Assembly (NCBI GenBank): GCA_963920575.1
Contig: OY986966.1
Coordinates: 28,158,581-28,222,580 of the forward strand
Source of the DNA: Narthecium ossifragum
Lineage: Eukaryota; Streptophyta; Magnoliopsida; Dioscoreales; Nartheciaceae
Length of the DNA stretch: 64,000 nt
Direction of reading: 5' to 3'
Numbering within the stretch: position 1 is the first letter of the stretch; the number at the start of each line of letters is the position of its first letter. A program made the translations under genes and the position numbers. Positions 36,901 to 47,800 of the stretch are shown piece by piece. Under the pieces are notes generated by a model, which saw only the letters and a list, made by a program, of their open reading frames with translations, made no database searches and was not told the origin of the DNA.

Positions 36901-39900
36901 GTGTTGGAAAGGGAATGGTCTTTCTTGGGCTTTCCTGCCGAGAGATGAATGGGGATTCCTTTCTTCAAGAGAGCAATCGTCATCTCCTTGCGCCAGGAAT
37001 GGTCAATGCTTGATTAGATAACAAGAATATCCTCTTGGGGAAAGGAGTGTTCACTAGGATATCTAATCATAGCCGTTGGATGATTAGATTCTATGATTAG
37101 ATATCAGTCGTTGGAGAAAGAAAATGATTGGATCTTACTCGTTGTATGTTATTAATCAAGCCCATTGGATTAAAAGTAAAAACCCCTCTATTCTAAGAAC
37201 AACTTTCCAACGGAAAAAGAACAGATATTGACTTGAACTTGTCTCCAGCTTCCTCGTATCAGGTATGAGAATTTACCGACCAAAAAGTTTTAAGATCAAT
37301 AAAAAGTGTCATATTAATGAAGTATACTGGCAAGGATATTTTAGTAACTCCACTATTATTCCATGCCATTCCCATCTTTACATACCAAACACCCACAAGG
37401 TCATTCCCCTTTCCTTTCTCATATTATTTTTTGGTCATACCAAACACCCACAAGGGCATCTCCATTCCCCTCCCTTCTCTTTTCCCTCTCTCGTTCCCAT
37501 CGCGTAACCAAATGCAGCCTAATTGCTTCGATACATGGCACTTACATTTCCGGCAACATGTCGGATGGTATGTAGAGCGCAACACGGAGCGTTCCATTCA
37601 GTGCTTAAAACCTCATGGAAAAGACCAAAATTTCGTGTGGCAGTTGTAGTAGAGTCTTATCTTGTTCAAAATCTTCTTGTGGCCTTGTGCTTTTCAACTT
37701 TGAGGATCCTCTCTCACCCTTAATCCTGCTTTTACGACCGATCCTTGCATCTGTTATTCGGGCATAATTTGACATGTTCCTTGCCTTGAAACAAGGAAAA
37801 GAAAAGTGTTTCTTTGGATATTTGAGCTCTGTACCTGCTGCTCATGTGCTTTCTACCTGATTATGATTTATTAGCTTGTTAGCCCTTGAAACACGAAATG
37901 CAGTAAAGCAGACTGCAACCTAAGGGGAGAAGTCCTCAGAAAAGCATGGGCCGATATTTACAACGGTGGCCGTGACTTCAATTTCTCTATGAAGAGCTGT
38001 TGTTCCTGGCAATAGCAGCTTATCTAGGAATAGTGGTATACCTAAAACACAAGTGAACTGGTAGTCTGATGACCTAACTATTGAGTGGTTTAATCTCATG
38101 CACCAGAAAAATGACCCTGGCATTGAGGACATGGGTTTGTCCCTAAGAAAGCCTTTGCCAAGGATAATGCAAAGAGTTTCTCTGGAAAGTTGCATGCAAA
38201 TTTGGAATTCTGGATCATTTCGTCGGTGTTTACTTATGTAACAATCAAGAGATAGAGTTCAACTGTTTTAGTGTACTTGATAGTCATTTCAGTTTGCTGT
38301 AGGTCTTTTGAAGCATGCCACTTTTACAAGATTATAATTGTGGACTATTTCTCCATGATGAGTATGTAGTAGCTGTACTCGACAGATTTCAGCTACTAAA
38401 GATTGCTGAAATCCTAATCTTTCTTGTGAAATGCAAGTTACTTTTAGTAAGTGATTAGTTCCGAAGTTTCATTCCATCTTTTTTGCCCATAATAGCTAGA
38501 AGTTCTTGTCAATTAGATCAACCTGTTTGTGCGTAGTCGCATCAAACAAGAGTTCTTGATTTTCGTGGTTGCAAATATGTATCTGGAGTCCTGGTTTATT
38601 TGGTTATGATGGTTTCATTTTCTGGTTTATACAACATTTTCCATTGTGCTAGCATGTTGAAAAGCAGTTAATTGGTGCTTTAAATGCAAAATTGTCTGCC
38701 AAGCCTATCAAAGGTTTTGCTAGTAATAGTCTTCCCTTGTGTTAATTTTTGTATATTATTTGAAGTTCTTTATGTACTCTTAAGCTGGAACCATCTATAC
38801 TTAATAGCTCATGTTCTTCTATATACTGTTTTCTTCTTGTTAGTGCCATGGGCACCGTGTCACTGTTATCTGGGCAGCCAAAAGGTGGTGTCATTATTGA
38901 AGCAAGATCGGAATCGAAAGGCTTTTATGAGGAAGCAACTACAGATTACATGGGGAGTTTTCGTCTGAGGGGACTTATTCCTGACACAAGTTACTTGGTA
39001 AAAGTATTAAAAAAGGTAGATGGAGGTGTAGCGATTGAAAGGGCTTCTCCAGAATCAATGCTTATCAAGGCAAGACTTTACTAGCTTTTCTTTCTGTTTC
39101 TTAGCATGTGCATGAGATCCTGCTAGCTCTGCAATGAACATGAAAGTGTGACAAGCCCCGTGAATGTTTAGACCATTGAGGAAAACTTGTTTAGAACTAC
39201 GATGACCGAAGAAAACCTGATGTGAAGTAATATGGTTTTAAAATGTCATTTACCCAATGGAGATCTTTGGAGGATATTTAACTATAGTCACGCTATCCAT
39301 GATATTCATTAGCAAATATTGAGCAGACTGTTGGAAATAGTGGTTTTGACTAAGAGAATTTAATCTACATGAATATGAACGTGGGATTTCTACGCCACAC
39401 GTAGTTTTTGTTACTTTATTAAATTGCAGAAATTTCTATGCAATTTGCAATATGAGGAGAAAGAGCTCAATGCTCATTGTCGTGGTATACTTGTAGAAAT
39501 GGAATAGATGAGAATCAATTCCCTTTGACTGTTCTGCATGGTATCAATTCATATCCGCTAATTCTTGATATTTCTCACTAGATTTAGACTATGGACTGCT
39601 TGAATTACTATCCACTTCAAGTTTAGATATTAGGTGCAGTTATTAAGCATACATCCATTGTGCAGTATAAACCAGTTTTCATGTGTCAATTGCAGGTTGG
39701 ATCTGAGGACATCAGAGGAGTGAATTTCGTGGTATTTGAACAGCCAGAGAGCACCATTTTAACTGGTCATGTGGAAGGAGGGGACATTGAGGCTTTACGG
39801 CCTTATCTCTCTATTGAAGTGAAATTGGCTAGTGACCCGTCAAAGATTCAATCTGTCTTGCCTCTGCCACTCTCTTACTATTTTGAAATACGTGATCTAC

Positions 39901-40943
39901 CAAAGGGAAAGCATCTAATCGAGCTTCGGGCGAGTCTCCCATCAAATAGCCACATATTTGAGTCTGAGATTCTTGAAGTTGACCTAGAGAAGCAACCTCA
40001 AGTTCATGTGGGTCCTCTCAGATATAAAGTTGAGGAGTATCATCACAAGCTGGTATTTTCTACTAAATCTAGCCATCTTTCCACATTAACAAAAATAAAG
40101 AATGATTTCTAGATGGCTCAGGTCCTCATTAGATAGTACGAGTCATCTACAAGTTAATTAATAGAGGTCAAGCATGAGCATAGCTTACAGTCGGCACCTG
40201 ATGCATTTTGATGCCTTGTTTAAGAATTGATGTCTTCAATTCCAGCTAGGAGTTATTCCTTGAAGGTGTGGGCACGTGCTTGGCATGTTTGGCAACTTGC
40301 CCTCCCTTCCATAAGCAGTTGTTTCATATACGTCGAGGCGCTGCAGCGCTGGCCAGATTTAGGCGCTCTAAGGTAGCTAGGGCGCGGCCAGATTTAGGCG
40401 CTCTAAGCTAGCTAAGGTGAAAGGTGTAACTTTGTAACTATTAAGTAAGAAAAGAAGAAGGAATAGATGCCTGTAATCCTAATGACACTCTTGCAATAGA
40501 GGTATGCTTCTGGTTTCATCCAAATTGGTTGTTTGAGATCCAGTTATCTAGTATGTAGATATGCTTGTTGCATTAGCTGCAGATATGCTTAGCACTTAGG
40601 ACCTTTTTATATGCTTCCACCAGTGACGATACAAAGCTCCTCTCTATCAAGAGAAGACTAAAAATCTTTTTCCTCCTTGCAGGAACTGACACCAGCACCA
40701 GTATTTCCTCTTATTGTTGGAGTTTCTGTTATTGCTCTCTTCATCAGTATGCCAAGGTGATTTTATAGTCATTTCATATTCTTTAATTTCTCATGATTGT
40801 ACACTTGAGCTTAATAGTAATGTTTTCTATCTAGGTTAAAAGATCTATACCAAATGGCTTTAGGATTGGCTCCTCTTGGGTCAACTCCAATGGTCACTAA
40901 AAAGGAAACACGGAAACAAGTCTTGAAGAAGAGAGCAAATTAG
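21951..40943 (+). CDS. NOMO-like: NOMO (nodal modulator)-family ER membrane protein
   Basis: Twenty-seven coding exons: 21951-22052, 22749-22814, 22974-23060, 24118-24174, 24306-24370, 24485-24654, 25611-25672, 25754-25837, 26489-26648, 26936-27051, 28935-29063, 29584-29655, 29790-29885, 29999-30076, 31037-31165, 31313-31489, 31734-31934, 32029-32142, 32230-32480, 33406-33451, 33536-33784, 34260-34490, 35758-35849, 38844-39069, 39696-40052, 40683-40756 and 40835-40943. They sum to 3600 nt, giving 1199 residues; human and Arabidopsis NOMO proteins are about 1200. Residues 1-23 are a signal peptide, the lumenal part is a chain of carbohydrate-binding/Ig-like beta-sandwich repeats (recurring G-x-Y/F and 'GxFxFxxVPPGxY' blocks), and a membrane helix (FPLIVGVSVIALFISM) near the end is followed by a Lys-rich cytosolic tail (KKETRKQVLKKRAN). 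In animals NOMO works with TMEM147 and nicalin in the ER multipass translocon and shapes ER sheets. Intron 24 has a GC donor, and intron 23 holds a nested transposon. Confidence 0.96.
36398..37519. mobile_element. Long-TIR, Harbinger-like MITE nested in NOMO intron 23
   Basis: The ends read GGTAGTATTTGGTTAC (left) and, inward from the right, GGCTGCATTTGGTTAC. Similarity between the ends extends about 150 bp and includes, in the same order, two ATGACCTTGTG-GTGTTTGGTA blocks separated by CCAAAAAA-TA-TATG. A second pair of inverted ends (36780-36800 and 36879-36899, core CCAAATATGAG) sits in the middle, so a smaller element seems nested in the larger one. TAA follows the right end; the matching left trinucleotide is not clear. 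It encodes nothing I recognise. Confidence 0.6.
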
Positions 40944-40993
40944 CTGGAGTTGTCCTTGTATGTTTTCATTTTTGACTTTGAACAAGTATCAAT

Positions 40994-41047
40994 GATTGTT
41001 TGTCTACTAGCTGGACTTTAGATTGTTTGTCTACTAGCTGGACTTTA
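40994..41047 (+). repeat. Perfect 27-bp tandem duplication in the NOMO 3' region
   Basis: The unit GATTGTTTGTCTACTAGCTG plus GACTTTA occurs twice in direct succession (40994-41020, 41021-41047), about 50 bp after the NOMO stop codon and probably within its 3' untranslated region. Confidence 0.8.
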
Positions 41048-41199
41048 GATTGTCCTAACTAGGACAGAGTTTAGAACCATGATGTATAATATCATTAAAG
41101 TTTCTGGAAATCTTTTTTCCCCGAGAAGAAAGCTTCGATGCTGAAAGAGCAAGTCCAGAAAAAGTGGACAATGTGGTTGCAGTTTCCTTTTGTATTGGG

Positions 41200-41406
41200 C
41201 TGTTTGGTATGGGAATAAGAAAAGTGGGAATAAGGAATTTTGGGTTAGGAAAAGTGGGAATAAAGTAGTAATGATTATTTGAAATAAGAAAAAGTAGGGT
41301 GGTAATAGTAATGATTATTTGAATTAAAAAAAATAAAGTGGAAATAAGAAAAAAAAGTGTATGGGAATAAATATGAGAAGAACCCTTTATTTCTCACACC
41401 AAACAG
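41200..41406. mobile_element. Small TIR element (MITE), about 207 bp
   Basis: The left end CTGTTTGGTATGGGAATAAG is mirrored at the right by (reading inward) CTGTTTGGTGTGAGAAATAA. The interior is A/G-rich with repeated AAAGTGGGAATAAG units. Target duplications were not resolved. It lies in the downstream flank of NOMO. Confidence 0.5.
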
Positions 41407-42236
41407 GTGCTTGAAACTAGGGATTTATTGTAAAATAATTAGTTTTCAACTACATGGAGCAGCTGACTCTAGGGATTTTCCCTTGTGCATTGGAGCTATA
41501 TCTTGGATGCTAGGATAAATTTTACTCAAAAACATTGCCACCCTTGTTTTCTTGTTGATATTAATTGCATTGGGTGCTGATTGTAGGCAGGCAATTTGGT
41601 ATGATTGGCCTAGGAGCTTTTTACGCACCAGTGTGTTTTACACGCTCATCTTGCATTAAATCCAGCTGCCAAATCTGTGGCACCGTTTATTGATTATGGT
41701 GCTTTTGTACCTTTGGGTCGATTGCATTAAATCCAGCTGCCAATTCCAACTTCATGTTTAATAAGTAGGAGCTAAGATTCTCGGGCGTCTAGATTGAGAC
41801 AAAGTCAGTCATTATCAAATTTACATTCAAAGTTGATAACGAGCGTTGGTTGATGACGGAATAGAGAAATATGTTGGTACGTGAATATGTAGATACCTGA
41901 TCTGTGTAGTACGTATATTGCATATGTCTTGAAATATATCGATTGATTGATCTAGTTTATTGGTAGAACAATATCGATAGACTAGATCAGTCAATTGGTA
42001 TATATTTATCGATTGAATCTATCAATGATCGAATCGGTGGGTATATACCAATTGGTTGATTTAGTTTATAGGTGAAACAATACCGATGGAACAGCTCAAT
42101 TAATCGAAAGATATCTAAGTATGTGTAATATATATGTCACATGGTCATATAGATAAATCTTTATTCCTAGGTGAAACAAAGTTGTGCATATGAAAGAGGG
42201 CCTGATAATGAAAGTTTTTTTTTTTTTTTTCTTTAT

Positions 42237-42835
42237 GGTCTTGTTTGGTTCGGGGATAAGAAATTCTTATCCCGAGTTAAACCCAGTTTATCATTGTATT
42301 GTAGCTAAACACCTTCTAATCGCCACTTCTATTCTCATTTCAATCCCGATTTTTATCTCCATTTTTCAACCAATTATTACTATATTTTCTTTTCTTTTCA
42401 ATCAATCATATCAATTTCATCCTTACTTTTCCACTTTTCAACCAATCATTACTTCATTATTCCTATTTTTCAACCAATCACGTTAATTTTATCTCTACTT
42501 TTCAATCAAATATTACTACTTTTTCACTACTTTTCAATCAAATACCATGTATATCATAGCATACCAATCCCTATCATCTCCAATCTCAAACTATCCCGAT
42601 TTTTATCTCCACTTTTCAACCAGTCATTACTATATTTTCTCTTCTTTTCAATCAATCATATCAATTCTATTCTTACTTTTTCACTTTTTAATCCATCACA
42701 TCAATTTTATCTCTACTTTTCAACCAAATATTATTATTTTTTCATTACTTTTTAATCAAATACCGTGCATATCCTAGCATATCAATCTCTTCATCTCCAA
42801 TCCTGAAATTATTTATCCCATAACCAGACGGCACC
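42237..42835. mobile_element. MITE-like element, about 0.6 kb, with internal duplication
   Basis: The left end GGTCTTGTTTGGTTCGGGGA and the right end read inward as GGTGCCGTCTGGTTATGGGA are related, and TAT borders both sides (42234-42236 and 42836-42838). The interior is two imperfect copies of a T/C-rich segment of about 255 bp, each beginning ATCCCGATTTTTATCTCCA (about 42343 and 42595). It has no coding capacity. Confidence 0.5.
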
Positions 42836-44054
42836 TATAAGTTGAGCCAAGCGGCTAAAAAGAAAGGAACAGGTAAGAAAGTTGCAACCGTATCTTATGA
42901 GTAAAGCAGCAGGTACGGCCTGCCGGCAGTTGAACAGTCGATTCCATGGACAGGGGGCTCTCAAAAGTCAAAACCCAAGGTCCGTGCTTAAAAAATGAAG
43001 AAAAAAAACATAACCTATGGTTATGATTTTTGCAGCACGTGGAACCGGACGTAAATCATTTCTCTTTTCGTTGATAGATACACCAAGATTCGACTGGTCT
43101 TTTGGTCCTGGGTATCTATGATTTACGTGGGGAACCGTGTCGTGTCTTTGATCCAAGACAGTAGGGACCTGGATCCGAAAGGCACGGAAGAAGAAGTGTC
43201 CAAAATGCCCATGCTCTATTGTAGGATTTACAGCTTCACACACTCAGCCCACTTCGTTTGAATTCCCTTTTGTCTCCTCGACTCGGTCCTACAGAAAAAT
43301 GACTAACCAGAGAAAGTCAAGTCACTACAGAGACTTATTCAGGACTAACTAATATCATATTAGGATGATTCCAGATGTTTTGGACTACCGGACATGGACA
43401 TCTGAGTTAGATACTCAGCTATTTTTGTATTTATAGGACAGACTCCTTAACCTAGACTAGATTCCAATGAACATTTTGCAAGATCTAGACTAGATGTAAT
43501 CCCCACACTTGGGTGCATATTATAATAAATAAAATATAATATTTTAATGTGGAGATCACATATTCGAGTCCTATTAATTTTCTAAAAACATGAAAGTGAA
43601 TATATAATAATGTCAAACGCAGGCTCATCAATTCATCACATTGAAATCCACATGACATTTAAAATAATTAAAATAAAAAAATATATTGCAAAATCACAAT
43701 CACAGCCACAATGCGTGGTAGTCTCGTAAATAAAGAACCAAACCAGGCTACCTTCACTTCTCCGGCGGAGTTTTATTAAAATTCCGCTCACCAACGCCCA
43801 TCAATAATAAGGAGCACGACACACATTCCAATGAACACGTGGGGTCCGATCTAAGGTTACCAGACTTTCCGGTTATCTTACCTCCTCCCCAGGCTTGCCA
43901 CGTGGCGTAACATAAACGCCGGCCTCCCAATTAGATCCACCACGCCCGGCACGCTCCTGATCCAACTACCCTCCTGCGCGTGAGCGAGACACACCCACCC
44001 CCCTCTTCTAAATGGGTTGATGAGAATACTCCCTTCTAAGTTCTAACTCTCCTC
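42836..44054. promoter_or_regulatory. ATP-citrate lyase beta promoter region
   Basis: No gene is present. The proximal part has G-boxes (CACGTG) at 43836-43841 and 43899-43904, the second inside GCCACGTGGC, a strong bZIP/bHLH site. These lie about 150-220 bp upstream of the TATA box and suggest light or ABA-linked control; this is inference from motif only. Confidence 0.45.
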
Positions 44055-44062
44055 TATATAAA
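44055..44062 (+). promoter_or_regulatory. TATA box of the ATP-citrate lyase beta gene
   Basis: TATATAAA is followed about 30 bp later by a CT-repeat leader (44085-44102). The leader appears to be spliced: CTTAAG|GTACCT at 44171/44172 gives a donor, and TTTCTAAG at 44829-44836 a possible acceptor two bases before the start codon. Confidence 0.65.
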
Positions 44063-44838
44063 CCCCCAGAGATCGTCGTATTAACTCTCTCTCTCTCTCT
44101 CTAATCTCTATTTATCGGTCGCCTTCTTCTCGGTTTATATCGCTCCGAGGTCTCCTCTCGGATAGCTTAAGGTACCTCCGGTGTTCTCCCTTGCATCGAT
44201 TTTTTTTCGCTATTTTTGGGTGTTTTTCTTGATGATCTTGATCCGGATTTGGATTTTGACTGTCATTTGTATACATTGAGATAAGATCTGTGGTTTTTTT
44301 GGTGGATCGATGCGATTTGGGGTGGAATGGGAGGTGTCTAGGTTCCGGATCGGGAGGCGGAACTCCAGAAGTCTATTGATTGATGTGATTGGGCGGAGTT
44401 TTCATAGTATTTTACTTTTAATGGCTATTCTTTTGCGTTTTTGGTTTTTTTTTGTATGTTCTTGCCGTTTCCACGATAGTGATCGGAAGCCGTCAGACCT
44501 TTTTTTAGCATTGGAGTTTAGATCTAGACTGTTTTGTTTTTTGTTTTTTGTTTTTTTTTTAAATGTGCAATACTTTGGCAAGATTTTTCTTTAACAAAGC
44601 GTCTAAATGAGCTGAGCTTCTTATGGCTTCTCTTCCGTTAGCTCGCCCTGGTCAACATCCAGGAACACGAGTCTTACACGCACGCTCGTAACAATCTTGC
44701 ATTTGTCTCCATCCTGGTCAACCTCCAAGATTTTTCTTTAATCTTGCATTTATGTATTTGTATTCAAGTATCCATCATTAGCTGTTTCCTAACTCTTCTC
44801 ATATCATTTCTATGTTATGTTGATTTGCTTTCTAAGCT

Positions 44839-47800
44839 ATGGCGACGGGGCAGCTATTCTCGAAAACTACACAAGCACTGTTCTACAATTACAAGCAACT
44901 TCCCATACAGAGGATGCTTGATTTTGACTTCCTTTGTGGTGAGTATGATTTTCTTTTGTATTTCTTGTTTTATGGAGGATAAGAGTAGTTGCATGTTGTT
45001 TGTTGCCTTCGCTCTCTGTCAAACTATCACGGCTTCTGAATTCTTATGCGATGACATGATCCCGTTTTTTTCATCTTAGGGAGAGAAACGCCTTCTGTAG
45101 CTGGGATAATTAACCCTGGTTCCGAGGGGTTTCAGAAACTATTTTTTGGTCAAGAGGAGATCGCTATTCCTGTTCATTCAAGGTGAGCTTGAATGTTCAT
45201 ACTCATTCTTCTTGGGAGTCAAACTGGCATTTTCATTGAAGATGAGCTAGAATATATTATGTTTAATACTCTGACGATGATTCCTCACCCTCAGTATTAA
45301 AATGTCAGTTTGATACCTTGATCTGGTAGTTATGACGTACCCACTTCATAGACTTTCCCTATGTCTGGGAATCAGCAGAGTTCTGTACTCGATCTCGATT
45401 ATTAGTAATTAACATCAGTTCAATGATTTCATTTTGTGATGTTTTTGTAGCATTGAAGCAGCCTGTAGTGCTCACCCAACTGCTGATGTTTTCATCAATT
45501 TTGCCTCATTTAGAAGGTTTGTGCTCACATTGTCTCTTGTACTTTAATGTGGGTTATACCTCAGTGGCTGAATGATTTACAAGTCACTGCATATTGACAT
45601 ACAGTGCAGCTGCATCATCTTTGTCTGCTCTGAAACAACCGACCATCAGGGTGATAGCTATCATTGCTGAAGGTGTTCCTGAAGCTGACACAAAGCAGTT
45701 GATTGCATATGCACGAGCTAATAACAAGGTAAAATAGACTAAGAAACGAGATATGCCAATATTTGTGAGGAGAGAGAGCGGAAATTGTGCAGAGCACTAG
45801 GAATCAACAGCTTGAGAAGTTCACTATAAAATTCGCTTGCAGTTATCAAGTGTTTGTTTGCAGTCATGTCAGCAATTTTGGTCATGAACGAGGATGTGAC
45901 AATTAGATGCTTTATTGTTACTACTTTCACTTCATGACCAGCTCTCTACTACTGCTGATAACAGGTTGTCATTGGTCCTGCTACTGTGGGAGGAATCCAA
46001 GCTGGTGCTTTTAAGATTGGAGATACTGCCGGGACCATTGACAATATAATTCAATGCAAGCTCTACAGGCCAGGATCTGTTGGATTTGTATCCAAGTCGG
46101 TATGTTCTTCTGTCCGGATCATCCTCCTATGCATTTTTCTCATTCCTTACTATCTTATTTGGGGACTCGAAGAGAAAGATCTTTCTTTTTGACTAAGTGA
46201 AAAATTTCATACTTGTAGCAAGCCGATGAGGTTGTTACCACAATTTTGTTATTTATACAGCAAGACTTGAAAATCGTCCTTAATTAATGCTCAAAATCTT
46301 TAGTCTTGGGTTTATTTGCATATTGTCCGCATTGTTATTTTGATCTGTCTTTGTCCAACAAAAGTATGATAGGGGGGACGGGCTTTCTCTTTGTCTTCAA
46401 AATATGCCGCACAGATTGATGATGCTGAAACCTTAATGTTTTCTTCATCTAGATGCTTTCCAAGTTGAAAATTACCTATATTGCTCCAAGTTTGCATGAC
46501 TCTGAGTTTTCTTTCCTGCTCTATTATTTATGATCTCATATTGTAGAAGTTACCATGGGTCAGAAACTACGTGTGATATCATCTAATTCAAAAGCTACAG
46601 GATGTGAACTAGCGCATAAATTTAATTGCTCGGCTAAGTGGAAGGAAGATGCGTTTAAGATCAGAAAATGGATAAAGAAGGCAATGGGAAATGGCAAACC
46701 ATAATGTTTGTTTAGGGCCTAAATGATGGTGAGGATATTGTCTTGGATTTCTGTGACTTTTAACTGGAAAAAGGTCATGACTCCTGTGTCGTAATTACAG
46801 CTCCAATAGCCATTCTTTTGTTGTTGATGTCTGCTTGACATCAAGTTAACTGGATCCGGAAATTAAAAATAATCTCATACTCAATTATATGAATTAGTTG
46901 GACCCTTATGTACCATGTGCACATATTCTATGTTGGAGAGCAGCTGATGCCCTTTGGCGCCTTCATTTTATTTGTGGTGATTAGGTCTGAGGATTTATTT
47001 TTCATTCACAGGGGGGCATGTCGAATGAACTTTACAACACAATTGCACGCGTGACAGATGGAATTTATGAAGGTACCTGCATAGGCAGTGATCATGACTC
47101 CTTGCTCATTGTTTTGCATCTTTCAAGTTGTTGGTATAAACTGGGTTCTTGTTTAACATTTCAGGCATTGCAATTGGAGGAGATGTATTTCCTGGTTCAA
47201 CTCTTTCTGATCATGTCCTGCGTTTTAACAATATTCCACAGGTAATATGTTGTACATTGGCAGCTAATTGTGGTTACTGGTTTTCTCTGGTGTTGTCGTA
47301 CAGATCTATTGTAAACTTCTAGAAAAAACAAACAATGATGAGAAAGTAGTCAAATAACTTATCTGGTCTAAGATAGGGATTTGTATCCCATCAGATATTG
47401 ACTTATTGAGCTTGAAAATGACATGAAAGAACTGGAGAGAAGCCCTTTAACAATATCTCTAGGTTACTGTAAAACCTTCAGTGCTCCACTATGGCTAAGC
47501 GGCTAAACGTTTAGTGTAAAGGCCTCAATAACATTGCCGTGACTAATAGTACTTTCTGAACCTTTCACTATGGGATCCTCATTATAAAATTTGAAGTGAA
47601 ACCTAACAGATAATACATCGAACTTCGCTCCTATTTTTGTTTCAAGTTCATGATTTGATGCAGTTTTACTATGTGTCTTACCGGATTTGTTCTCCCTTTT
47701 CCGGAGGTAGGAGCTCAGTCGGGTTAGGTCATCAAAATGCTGAACAAGTTACCTGCAACCATTGGTATCTATCTAGTCATGGATTGTCGTCAGGTGGCAC

